From: Symbiodinium natans
Lineage: Eukaryota; Sar; Dinophyceae; Suessiales; Symbiodiniaceae
DNA length: 64,000 nt
Assembly (NCBI GenBank): GCA_905221605.1
Contig: CAJNDS010000668.1
Span: forward strand, 639,555-703,554
Direction: 5' to 3'
Shown: positions 1-10,298 of the stretch, in pieces
How positions within the stretch are numbered: the first letter of the stretch is position 1
How the letters are laid out: each line of letters opens with the position of its first letter
Translations under genes and position numbers: made by a program
The notes under the pieces: generated by a model
Database searches by the model: none
The model's input: only the letters and a program-made list of their open reading frames with translations
What the model was told of the DNA's origin: nothing

Positions 1-310
1 GGTTTAGGGTTTAGGGTTTAGGGGTAAATATCGGGTAGATCATCCTGCCTGTGCCGGTCTTCTTTTTGTATTCCTGACAGTGTGGGCTTTCTTTGTTTAA
101 GCACCAAACCTCAAACCACAACGCATCCGAAACCCTAAGCCCTAAACACTAACCCTAAAGCCTAAACCAGAACCCTAAAGCCTAAACCCTACACCCTTGC
201 CCCTAAACCCTTAGCCTGCTGCTGCGGAGATTTCTTGCAGAAAGCCTAGACCCTAAACTGTAAACCCTAAACCCTAATCCCTACACCCTAAACTGGCCTA
301 AACCCTAAAC
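1..310. repeat. Interstitial telomeric repeats, both orientations
   Basis: The window opens with three TTTAGGG units, followed from about 120 to 310 by degenerate CCCTAAA units mixed with short unique sequence. The C-rich block leads into the candidate exon at 330. Unique DNA continues on both sides of nearly every array in the window, so this is interstitial repeat and not a chromosome end. Confidence 0.85.
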
Positions 311-329
311 CCTCAGCCCCGGCTAACAG

Positions 330-400
330 GCGCAGGAGGACAAGCTGAAAGATGTGGCTCGCCACTCCATGGCCTTGCTCCGACACTTTGAGACAAGCAG
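330..400 (+). CDS. Candidate internal exon, unknown protein
   Basis: This is a 71-bp open segment between an acceptor (GGCTAACAG) and a donor (AGCAG|GTAGGT). It reads AQEDKLKDVARHSMALLRHF and a few more residues, which looks like an amphipathic helix. CCCTAAA repeats lie upstream and TTTAGGG repeats begin just downstream, the arrangement seen around the homology-supported exons later in the window. No family is recognised, and the partner exons are unknown. Confidence 0.35.
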
Positions 401-2660
401 GTAGGTTTAGGGTTTAGGGTTCAGGGTTTAGGGTTTAGCATATCACCACCCAATTTTCAACCCCGCAACGGCTTCGAATTGGAGAGATACAGTGAGGCTT
501 CACACTCCATGGCGCCTAGCAGTTCATGTGTGTGTGGCATCAGCTGGGTGGACGGTCATGTGGATTGATGAGGAGTACGGGTTGCAAGATTGGGACAGAT
601 CCAAGAGGTTTTACAGATTTGGCTGCTTTGGATTCAGTTGGAATTTGAGGGCCTTGTGATTGACGTTCATCTGCAAGATTGGATGCAACAGTGCTTCTAT
701 AGTGAGCTAGTTCGGTTTCATGAGAGTACCTTTAGATCTTTCAATTTTCTCATACTCTATAGTGTCATTCCTGAAACGTGGGCCGAGAAGCTGAGTCGCC
801 TGCTCTAGTCCTTCTGTCAAGAGTGCAGGGGGATTGGGGGCCTTGCTGTCACGAGTACGGGGGGGCTTGCAGGGCGGCCTTGGCTCAGAGGGGATGTTAT
901 CGAGGCGGGCGAAGTCTTTGGGAAAAGGGTTTAGGGTTTAGGGTTTAAGGTTTAAGGTTTAGGGACACGGTAACCCGTAGGAATCCCAAACCTTCCCATG
1001 TGTCTAGGTATGTCGCTGCTGCTGCTGGTGGTGGTGTGTATAACGAAAAGTTTTTGCTTTCAAACAATACACACACATATACATACATACATGTATGTTT
1101 ATGTTTGTTTATTGTCTTTACTTACATACATACATACATATATATATATATTCATTTTTATATTTATTTATATGTATACACGATATATATATATATACAC
1201 ACATATGGTGCGGTGGGGCTTCTGGGCATGAAGCACCAACAAAAAAACAGCCCTGCATCTGCGCCAAGGAGATTTCCAGAAGTTGGATGAGCATGACTGC
1301 GTCAGGAAGATAGCAGACATCCAGCCGCTGGCCACTCATAGCTATCGTGCTTCTGCCTTCTATGGACGCGGGTTACCGTGGCTGTGAAAAGTGCTCAAGC
1401 GTGAAACAAAGCCGAAGCTCCAGAAACCCAGAACATGGGCTTAGGGTTCCGGGTTTATGGCTTTTGGGGTTTAGGGTTTAGGGTTTAGGGCTACTACTCA
1501 GGCTAGGGTTTCAGCCCGGATGGAAGCGTTTCAGCCAAAAAGGGGTTTCAGAAGGCCGGCTCGAATATCTGATGGTCTGATCCGAAACCTGCGAGAACAC
1601 CGGGGGGGTGAGAGAATGAGCTTGTCGAGGTTTACGGTCTTTCGGGGTCTTAGGGCTTTGAGCGTTTTGTGTGTTTTTTGTTTCTTTTTTTCGGGGGGTG
1701 GGGGGGTTCGGTTGGGGATGTCCCCGATTCTAGTCCCTCTTAAGGACTGTTAGAATAAGGGGGAACATGCCAAGGTTTAGGTTTAGATTTTTGTTGGATG
1801 TTTTCGGGTCAGGGTGCAAGCCATTTTCCGAGCAGGCCCCCTGTGCTTTCTCGGGATGCGGGGGTGGCCGGGATGGGGCAGTTTTCTGGGGGGGGGGAGG
1901 GGGGGGGGGGGGGGGGGGGGGGCGGTTTCGTGGCTTTTGGGGTTTAGGGTTGAGGAATATACCTTAAACCACACAGGGAACCTTGTTCTGATTTAGGGTA
2001 TACCTAAACCTCAAAGGATTCAAAATAATGGCACTGTTTCTTTCTGGGCCTTGGGCAATTTGTTTAAGCATACTTTGGGGTTCCAGGCAGGAACTAAACT
2101 AAACCTCGAAAACCCCAACCTTCTACAGCCGTTTCTGACCCCAACCCATAGGGTCTTTGGTACCCATAATTAATTACTTCGCATCTGGTGTGCAGGGGTC
2201 ATGTCTGCAAATGAACTCATGGCGATGAGTAGGCTTTTGCTTGGACCTGCGTGCTGGGAGCCGGTTTAGGGTATAGGGCGCCCTTTTAAAGGCTCAGCTC
2301 AGTGGAATTAATGGGGCTTTGGGTTTCAGGCAAACCCTGACCCCTAAACCCTATCTTGGAGGTTCATGGGTAGCTATACGTAAGGTTATAAGTATCCCAA
2401 ATAGGGTTATAAGTACAGCTAGCAGTTAGCATACTTCTCACCCTACTTGAAACGACCCACGATCCTCCAAGTATATACCTCAACCCTTAGATGACCCGAA
2501 GCCTTATAAAACGCACCTTGGCTGTGAGCACATGGTCTGGGAACTCTGAATCTAAACCGCCATGTGGATGCAACCCTAAACCCGAAACCCTAAACCCCAA
2601 ACACTAAACCCCAAACCCTAAACCCTAAACCCCAAACCCTAAACCCTAAACCCCAACGAG

Positions 2661-2726
2661 GCGCTGCTTGGTGAAGTATGAGATGCAGTACATCCGCGCT
2701 TGGGAGATCGAGGTCCTCTCGCTGGG
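2661..2726 (+). CDS. Candidate internal exon, unknown protein
   Basis: This open segment reads RCLVKYEMQYIRAWEIEVLS. It follows a CCCTAAA array ending in AACGAG and is followed by G-rich repeats from about 2750. The residue mix is typical of protein, but no homologue is recognised. It could belong to the same gene as the exon at 330 or to an upstream part of the cyclin-like gene. Confidence 0.33.
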
Positions 2727-3480
2727 GTTATGGCGTTTTGGGGTAAATTTGTTGAGGGCTTAGAGGGTTTAGGGTTTTGTTTTAGGGTTTAGTCTAGGGT
2801 TTTGGGTTTAGAGTTTAGGGTTTAGAGTTTAGGGTTTGGGGTTTAGGGTTTAGGGTTTAGAGTTTAGAGGTCCCTGGAAACCAAATGAACTCTAGAATTG
2901 GGGGGGGGGGGGGTCATATACCCTATACCACTATAATTCCTGTTGAGGTATGTAAACCATACACTCTCTTAAGGTTCGTTGGGCCCCTCAGGACTGTGTG
3001 CAGTCTTTACCCGTTTAGGGTTTAGGGTTTAGGGTTTAGGGGTCTTTACCGTTCAAGGCCCCGGTATGACTTGAGGTCCTGCAAGGCCCCTCTCTGCCTG
3101 GGTTTTCCGGGAGGAGAGGGGATGGGAGGAGGCTGTCCCACGTCTCGTTCAAGTCGGGGGTGTCGTGAGAAAGTGGAAGAAAGTGCTGGGAAGTGCCTCT
3201 CAGAACTTTCAAACGCAAGTGTGCGCTGCACAGTCAAAGTCTCAAACAAAGGGGAAAGGCAATGCCAGCCATCAGCTAGCTTCTTGCTTTGGATCCTCTT
3301 GCAGCAATACGCTAACTTGGAGGCTAGCCCTACTTCTGTCTACCCATGAATTTCGAGTGGTTGGCTTGCAGGTTTTCTGTTCGGCTTCTTGTGGGTGCTT
3401 GCCCGAGTCGGAGAGCAATGAAAGCTTAGTGACTGGGACGTGTCAGTTTTGTAAGGCTGCCCCTTTGGGTGAACCTACAG

Positions 3481-3601
3481 CGCACACTCAGACTCAGCTG
3501 TGCCAGAGGAGCACCGACGTCAGCGGGAGCTTGCTGATCTGGAAGCTATGCGCTCTCGCTTTCGGAAGGACCTGAACCTCCTCAAACAGGGAGGCAGCTG
3601 A
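3481..3601 (+). CDS. Candidate exon, charged helical segment
   Basis: After an acceptor (AACCTACAG) the sequence reads AVPEEHRRQRELADLEAMRS and continues charged and helical to a stop at 3599-3601. It lies just upstream of the cyclin-like coding region. It may be an upstream exon of that gene, if the true donor precedes the stop, or the end of another gene. The join is not resolved. Confidence 0.35.
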
Positions 3602-3781
3602 CTCCGTAGATCTGAGCTCCATGGTCAATGGATGACATCAGTGCTCACGTTCGCTTGTCTTGCCGAGCGCTTTGCAAGATGTCCCCGGGCACCCCTTCAA
3701 AGATGTCACCTACTGCTGAAGCTCTTTTGGATCAAGAGCATTCTTCCACTCAGGGCGCTTGTAAAAGGTTAGCACGTGCCC

Positions 3782-4865
3782 ATGCTCAATTGTCAAAAAA
3801 CCTCAGAGGAGGTCGATACCCAGTACGAGCCGATGATCACTTCAGAGGAGGTGGAGGACGAATTGTTTCGTCTGGGTGCCTCCTCCGACACGCTCACCAA
3901 GCTCAAAGTGTTTGATGAAATGGTGCACAAGCCGACGTCAGGCAACCTCGACAGGTCCATCCGCACCAAGGCCCTGCGTTGCATGTGGCGAATGCTTCAG
4001 GAAAAAGGCCTTGCTGCTGAGAAAACCTGGTTCAAGGCGGCCCTCCTTCTCGATCGCGTGACGGCAAGCAGCTTCTTCCGCTTAGAAGAGATGCCGCTGA
4101 CCTGCGTGTACTTGACGAGGCTTGTCTTGAAGTGCGCCTCCCGCGTGCCCAAGGGTGCAGATGAAGAAGACCCCAGCATGGTGCTCAAAGACTTTGCGAC
4201 CTGGCTGGACTCGACGCAGAACTTGGCGACTTCAAAGGTGTCCAACCAGGCGCTCCTGACGCATGAGGAGAAGGTCTTGAAGGCACTCGACTGGCAGGTG
4301 GAAGTGTCCAGCATGGAGAAGTGGTGCTTTCTCTTCTTCACTCGCTTCGGATTGGCGGGCTGGGAGTTCCAGGCGCCTCTCCGGCAGATGCATGAACAGG
4401 CTTTGCTGCTTGCACGCGCCGTGGTGATGTGCTTTCCAATGCTGAGCCACAAGAAGCTGGCCGCCGGACTGTTTCTTTGTCATAGTTGGGTACCATTTTA
4501 CATTTGTTTAAGGGTACCAAAACCCCACAAGGAATAAGAAACAAACTATTTGTAACGTTATCCCAACCATGAACTATAGGTTTTGCCTGAGCTTTGTGTA
4601 CTCGGGCCTACTGCCAACGGCCAGCCTGCGGCCTTCGGACGTGAATGCTACGGAGTGGAGCGCGCTTTTGGCAGCGAATGGAAAGCTGCCTCAATGCCGT
4701 TTGCCGCAGGCGATTACGATGAGGCTTATGCACATGATCTGCCTCTCCGTTAAGGAGAGGCCGGATGACATCCGTGCCTGGTCAAGACAAACAGTAGAAA
4801 CCTTGGGCGAAACACTTCGTCAAGTTCGCATGTTTCACGATGGGCAAGAGCTGTGGAACATCTAG
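3782..4865 (+). CDS. Cyclin-like protein, two exons
   Basis: Exon 1 runs 3782-4470 and exon 2 runs 4580-4865. Joining them restores the frame as AAGLFCLSFVYSGLLP. The protein of about 325 residues has cyclin-fold hallmarks: a segment beginning SIRTKALRCMWRMLQ, then WFKAALLLDRV, then EEKVLKALDWQVEVSSMEKW, then HKKLAAGLF. Cyclins activate cyclin-dependent kinases or act in transcription; the exact class is not clear. The first in-frame ATG after an upstream stop is 3782, but an earlier spliced exon could supply the real N-terminus. The single intron is a family K foldback element described separately. The stop at 4863-4865 follows a charged C-terminus. Confidence 0.6.
4471..4579 (+). mobile_element. 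Family K element forming an intron (introner-like)
   Basis: This 109-bp GT-AG intron splits the cyclin-like gene. Its ends are imperfect inverted repeats: CATAGTTGGG near the left end and CCAACCATG near the right. The bases GTTT occur at the start of the intron and again just after it, as a 4-bp target duplication would. The first copy supplies the GT donor and the element's end, ACTATAG, supplies the acceptor. A close relative lies at 40783-40884, flanked by GTT on both sides. Confidence 0.7.
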
Positions 4866-5694
4866 ATCTCCCTCTCTCTCAGTGTCGGCTCTCACCAATT
4901 CCGCCCTGAGCGTTACGTCGGTGAGTATGGGCCAGGGCCAGAGGGGGTCCGGAATTGTGTATCTTAAGTCTCGCGTCTTGCGAAGAGACTCCCAAGAGGA
5001 CTCCGCAGGAACGTCCATCAATCATCCAATCCCTCGACGGACTGCTTGCGCTTGCTTGTGAATGGAGGAGGTTTAGCTATAAGACTACTTTCGCTTTCCT
5101 GCTTTAAGATCCGTGCCGGATGTAGTTCATACTGCACAGGCATCCAGCAGCTCCATTGTTAAGGTTTAGGGTTTAAAGTGTAGGGATGGCTCGCCGGCCG
5201 AACACTGCAGAGCAGGAAACCTATTGCTACACCCCTCTTGGAGAACATCCAAGCAGACTCTAAGCATGCAGCCCTCGAGATCCTTTGTTTCAGGGGACTA
5301 AGGGAGGGTCCCTCATTTAGGGACTACTTAGGTCTGTAGGGACTTTATGAGGTATATATATATATATATGATTGAAATGTATGTATATATATATATATAT
5401 ATGTTTAGGGGTTGTATAGGGGAACAAGATTAAGAGTCCCTTCTAGGGGGGTCCCTCCCTATACCCCTTCAGAGTCAATGTTTGTCTTCGATCGCTCGCG
5501 GAGATGTTCTGTCATGGCCCAGCAGGGCACGGCCCAAGAGAGCAGAGGGCATGCCAACGCGCAGTGTGCAGATGCAAAACGATGCCCATTGTTCGTCCGA
5601 GTTCGTCCCCCAGGCCTAAACCCTAAACCCTACAAATTCAAAAACCCTGGACCCTAAACCCTAAACCCTTAGCCGAACTAAATGACCCCACCAG
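4866..5694. other. Intergenic or untranslated, with a foldback around an AT microsatellite
   Basis: I see no convincing exon here. The span holds a short G-rich repeat at 5163, a foldback element at about 5300-5462 with arms AGGGAGGGTCCCTC and its complement around two (TA)n tracts, and CCCTAAA repeats from 5617. Confidence 0.5.
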
Positions 5695-7026
5695 GACGCC
5701 GAAGGAGAAGAGAGGCAGCTTGATGGTCAGCGCAAGGCCCTCCCAGGGTTCGTGCTTAGTGTTTAGGGCTTAGGGCTCAGCACGTCTTTGCAAGGTGCCA
5801 TGGGGTTTCTGCCGAGGGCAGACCCTTCCTGCAATTCTCTTTAACTACAGTGTGCGGTTTAGTGCTTACTTAGGGCTTAAGGGTTTAAAGTTTCATGGGT
5901 TGAAATTATTGATTGAGGGGTGCTTAGTACTGAACTGTGGGCAAATAGAGTAACCTGGAATTTTGTTATATGTCCCCCTTTCTGGCTTGAACAGGGTTTA
6001 AAGATCGGTTCTTACTGATGATTTACTGGTTTTTGGACTACTATACTTGAACACTTTTTTTTGGTTACGGAAGCCTCTTATAGATACTTTCAGCTGCTAA
6101 GAAGTACATGTTTTCCAGGGTCTACTCCAAAGTGGGGTATGGGGCTTCTGGAAACCTAGTATAGATACTACTTCTACCTAATAAGCAACCCTAAACCTTA
6201 AACCCTAAACCCTAAACCCTAAACCCTAAACCCTAGTATATCTTTCTTTTCAGGGTCTACTCCGAAGCAGGGTTTAGGGCAGACAGCACTCAGACAGTCA
6301 AAGGCCGACTCCAGCCGCTGGGAGGATCATGGGTTTGCTGTCGAGGGTTTTAGGGTTTTAGGGGTTTAGGGTTTTATGGTTCTAGGGTTTTGGGGTTTAG
6401 GGTTTTAGGGGTTCTAGGGTTTTAGGGTTTTAGGGTTTTAGGGTTTTAGGGTTTTAGGGTTTTAGGGTTTTAGGGGTTTAGGGTTTTAGGGTTTTAGGGT
6501 TTTAGGGTCTTAGGGTCTTAGGGTTTTAGGGTTTTAGGGTTCAGGTTAGTGTTCACTTCACCCCCAGAACCCCCACGCATTCCTACAACTTCCGCCCCTG
6601 ACCTTTCTCAAACCATTTCTGGATGCTTTCAGGTATTGCAGAAGGGGCAGATCAAGCGCAAGCGCTATGTAGGCCGGTGTTTTGGGACCGGTCGAAGCGC
6701 CTGAGGTCCTCGGGCGCTTGGGGAGCTGAAGGGGAGTAGGAAGGGGTAGCCGAGCAACCCGAAACCCTGAACTCCCCTCTTCTCATTCTTATCGGCATAC
6801 TGCTAGCATCCCTGGCAGCAAAGATGCGGCTCTTGCGGGTACCCAGAGAGCCCAATACCCCTCAATTAAGGAATATTCCTTAAATCATACTAAGGATCCC
6901 TATGTGGTTTAAGGAATATTGCTTAATTAAGAAGCCATCTCCCTTCGCACCCTGCAGGTTACGAAGAGCTGGCCGCGGCCGTGAACTCCAAAAGGCCACA
7001 GCACGAATCCAAGGCGCCGGCCTTTG
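5695..7026 (+). CDS. Unknown gene, four phase-compatible exons (extends to 7.87 kb)
   Basis: The exons are 5695-5747, 6254-6346, 6642-6668 and 6958-7026. Read in one phase they give TPKEKRGSLMVSARPSQ, then SRWEDHGFAVEEGADQAQAL, then CYEELAAAVNSKRPQHESK. Further exon-like pieces follow at about 7236-7295 (SSRVKGYTPEPCE), 7425-7486 (GQIEHVTADLVQMRAHGRG) and 7833-7873 (ERLSRLAEFRDERPG and a stop), but their joins are ambiguous. Acceptors follow CCCTAAA arrays or a foldback element, and G-rich arrays follow the donors. No family is recognised. Confidence 0.4.
6348..6545 (+). repeat. TTTTAGGG-variant telomeric array
   Basis: About 25 tandem units, most with four T (TTTTAGGG) instead of three, start directly at the inferred donor of the exon ending at 6346. 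The array is much more uniform in this variant than its neighbours, which suggests local expansion of one variant unit. Confidence 0.85.
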
Positions 7027-8046
7027 GTCCTTTAGGGTTCAGGGTTTAGGGTTTAGGGTTTAGGGTTTAGGGTTTAGGATTAAACTAAAGGTCTAGTAAG
7101 AACTAGTTGAGATCCTTTCCGGAATCTGCGCATGCCCCCTTGCAACCTTAAGATCTCTTGGGTACGAAGAAGGAGCCCTAAACCCTACACCGAAATGTTT
7201 TTCGACCTGCTTCTCCCCCTTGTTCCCCGTTTTAGGGGTTGTGAGTTCCCGTGTGAAAGGATACACGCCTGAACCTTGTGAGGTGGATCGAGGCGGTGCG
7301 GACTGAGAAAGTGTGTTGAAAGAAGGGTCTATAGATTTGGGGGTTTAGGGTTTAGGGGTATCGGCCAGGAACCCTAAACCCTAAACCCTAAACCCTAAAC
7401 CCTAAACCCTAAACCTACTGTCAGGGGCAGATCGAGCACGTCACGGCCGACTTGGTGCAGATGCGCGCGCACGGCCGGGGGGCCTTGTTTAAAGAAATCT
7501 CCTTCGGGGCAATTGGGGTTTAGGGTTTAGGGTTTAGGGTTTAGGGTTTAGGGTTTAGGGTTTGAACCCGACAAGAGTTGCTTTGCCGTCCAGCAGTTCT
7601 AAACAGGCCTCTATGGGGATGAATCTAGTACTGCAATGTCAGGGTATGATCCCAATGGGAAAGATCCAGCATATCCATCATGTAAGTTTTTCGAGGTGCA
7701 CGGCGCGGAGCTAGATTACACCGGTAACATGCATTGAGGAGAGGGAAGGGCGTGAGAGAGAAAGAGAGAGACCCTAAGCCCTAGACCCTAAACCCTAAAC
7801 CCTAAACCCTAAACCGTCACAACAGGTGAGCGTCTCTCCCGGTTGGCCGAGTTCCGGGACGAGCGCCCTGGCTGATTTTCAAAGGAGGAAACCCATAGTT
7901 TCCTAAGGGCTATGTTGTGTCGTGTCCAAGGTAGCTAAACCCCAGAAAATTCTTAGAACATAATCCTGGTGCTACGGCCCGTTGTGTAGGAGTCTAGGAG
8001 TGGCATGCTCCGCTCAGCTTGCCGGCAATTTGCCTGATACAGCCAG

Positions 8047-8048
<2 letters not shown>

Positions 8049-8117
<69 letters not shown>
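8049..8117 (+). repeat. (CTA)n microsatellite
   Basis: There are about 23 uninterrupted CTA triplets. They create an artificial poly-threonine reading frame that should not be taken as a protein. Confidence 0.95.
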
Positions 8118-8118
<1 letters not shown>

Positions 8119-8814
8119 ATCTAACACTACTGGTAGCAGCAGTGGCAGTCGTCGTCATCGTCGTCGTCCCCGTCGTCGAAGACGGTATAGACGGTAGACG
8201 TCATAGTCGTCGTCACAGCTAGTTGTTCCTTCCCACTTTTTCTGAGACGCGCGTGTCTGTTGTACTGTGCAGGCCACTAGTTTTGTGAAATGGGGCTCCC
8301 GAGTTGCCAGGGCCAGTTCGAGAATTTTCCTTTTCCCGAATGCGTAGCAGAGGGTTCCCCGTTGTAAGAGGTGGGTTCCAGGGGTTTGGGAGTTTGTGTG
8401 GCGTGATTTGGCATTGCCCCCGCCGTGCGCATCGAGCTGTGTCTGCGGAAACCCGGCGTTTTGGCCTGGCTTTGGTCTCTGCATGCCTCAAAAAGTGTCG
8501 GTGAGGCCGCTCATGGGTCTTGGAGGAGTGCCATCCTAGCAACTGCTATTGCTCTTTGACTGTATCGTGGCTTTTAGTGCAGACAAGCACGAGGATGAGG
8601 CACGCAGGCGGTGCCATCCTGGGATTGCCGTGACTTTTAATGCTTGGTTTGTTGATGTTTGTTTTTCATGGCTCAAAATTGCAGACAGTCACGAGGATGC
8701 GGCACGTGGGTGGAGCCATCCTCGTGACTGTCGTGATTGTGTCAAGCTTGGTTTCTTGTTCAAGGCTTTGTAAGCTTGGTTTAACGTTCACGGCTCAAAA
8801 GTGCAGACGAGTGG

Positions 8815-9076
8815 AGAAAGTGGGAGATAGAGGACGAGAGCGAGAGAGGAATAACAAAATGACAAAAAGAGAGAGGTCGATGAAAAAGAGATGAGAATGA
8901 CTTAAGAGAGATATGAAAGAGAGAGAGAGAGAGACAGAAGAGACAAACACAAGAGAGAACGAGAGAGAAGAGAGAATGAAAAGAGAAAGAGAGAGAGAGA
9001 GAAAGAAGAAACAAAGAGAGAAACATTAAAACTATGTAGTGGAAAAAGTCGGGATGAGATAGAGAGAGAGAGAGAG
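8815..9076 (+). repeat. GA-rich low-complexity tract
   Basis: A purine-rich tract dominated by GAGA runs with scattered AA and TGA. On the other strand it gives serine/leucine-rich artefact frames. Confidence 0.9.
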
Positions 9077-9409
9077 TTTTTTTTGTGTAGTCTTGGTGCT
9101 CCGACATCAATAAAAGTCAGCTAGAGTCATTTCAAAGGTTCTCGTTTTCGAGTCCATTCAAAGATCTATTGTGTAAACCGAGTCTTGTTGAAGATCTATG
9201 CAGTCGAAGTCAAACAAGTCAAACAAGAATGAGAAAAGATCACCGCCAGCCCCCAGCCCTCCCTCCCAAGAAAAAGGACAAGCAAGCCAAGCCAAGAATA
9301 TTTGAGAAAGACAAGGAACGCAAATCTATTTACCGGTTTTCGGGGGCGGGAGAAAGCAAGAAGAACCAACAAAGGGGCAAGACAACCTAGGGTTACTTCT
9401 CCACGTGCC

Positions 9410-9604
9410 AGGTAGTGGTGGAGGCAGCGGTAGTGGTGGTGGTCGTCGTCGTCGTGGTCGCGGTCGTCGTCGTCGTCGTCGTACAGCAGAAGCAGTAGCC
9501 AGAGCAGGAACCGGAGGAGTCGGAGTAGGAGTAATAGGAGTAGCAGGAGTGGTAGGAGTAGTAGGAGCGGTAGGAGTAGTAGGAGTAGTAGGAGTAGTAG
9601 AAGC

Positions 9605-9648
<44 letters not shown>

Positions 9649-9714
9649 AAGTAGTAGTAGTAGTAGTAGTAGTCGTAGTAGTAGTAGTAGTAGTAGGAGT
9701 AGGAGTAGGAGTAG

Positions 9715-9765
<51 letters not shown>

Positions 9766-9925
9766 TAGTAGTAGTAGTCGTCGTCGTAGTAGTAGTAGTA
9801 ACAGAAGAAGAAGAAGTAGTAGTAGTAGTAGTCGTCGTTGTTGTAGTACTAGTAGTAGTAGGAGTAGGAGTATGAGTAGTAGTAGGAGTAGGAGGAGTAG
9901 TAGTAGGAGTAGTAGGAGTAGTAGT

Positions 9926-9957
<32 letters not shown>

Positions 9958-9965
9958 TCGTAGTC

Positions 9966-10017
<52 letters not shown>

Positions 10018-10031
10018 GAGTAGTAGTAGTG

Positions 10032-10068
<37 letters not shown>

Positions 10069-10090
10069 ATGCAGTAGTCGTAGTAGTTGT
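9410..10090 (+). repeat. Long (AGT)n-family triplet array
   Basis: About 680 bp of AGT triplets are interspersed with CGT, GGAGT and AGA variants. A possible donor (TGCCAG|GTAGTG) sits exactly at the start of the array, and the next exon-like segment begins at 10299, so the array may occupy an intron. All long frames through it are low-complexity artefacts. Confidence 0.9.
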
Positions 10091-10298
10091 AGTTGTGTTG
10101 GTGTTGGTGGTAGTGGAAGTTGTGGGAATAGTCTTCGTCAAATTCGTATGTAGTCGCCGTAGCAGTATCAGTAGCATTACCGGAGTGGTTGTGATGGTGG
10201 TGCTGCTAGTGTCGCCATGGTTAGATGCTTATCAGGATGGTTATGAATATGAGCATTATTCGTATCATTCAGTGCATCTTTCAAAACTTGGCACGCAG

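Larger units (their letters stand above)
7874..9408. other. No supported gene; simple repeats and a small tandem repeat
   Basis: This stretch contains a (CTA)n tract at 8049-8117, a diverged tandem repeat of about 110 bp at 8558-8815 that includes a strong hairpin, and a GA-rich tract at 8815-9076. A basic open segment at 9230-9388 could be coding but has no recognisable homologue or clear splice context. Confidence 0.5.

Noticed and set aside
1-440. Telomeric repeats at the window edge as a chromosome end.
   Set aside because: The arrays are short, degenerate, occur in both orientations and recur throughout the window, with unique sequence between.
9326-10177. Long low-complexity frames on both strands (poly-Thr, poly-Val, poly-Ser).
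   Set aside because: They arise from the AGT-type triplet array, with no unique protein sequence.
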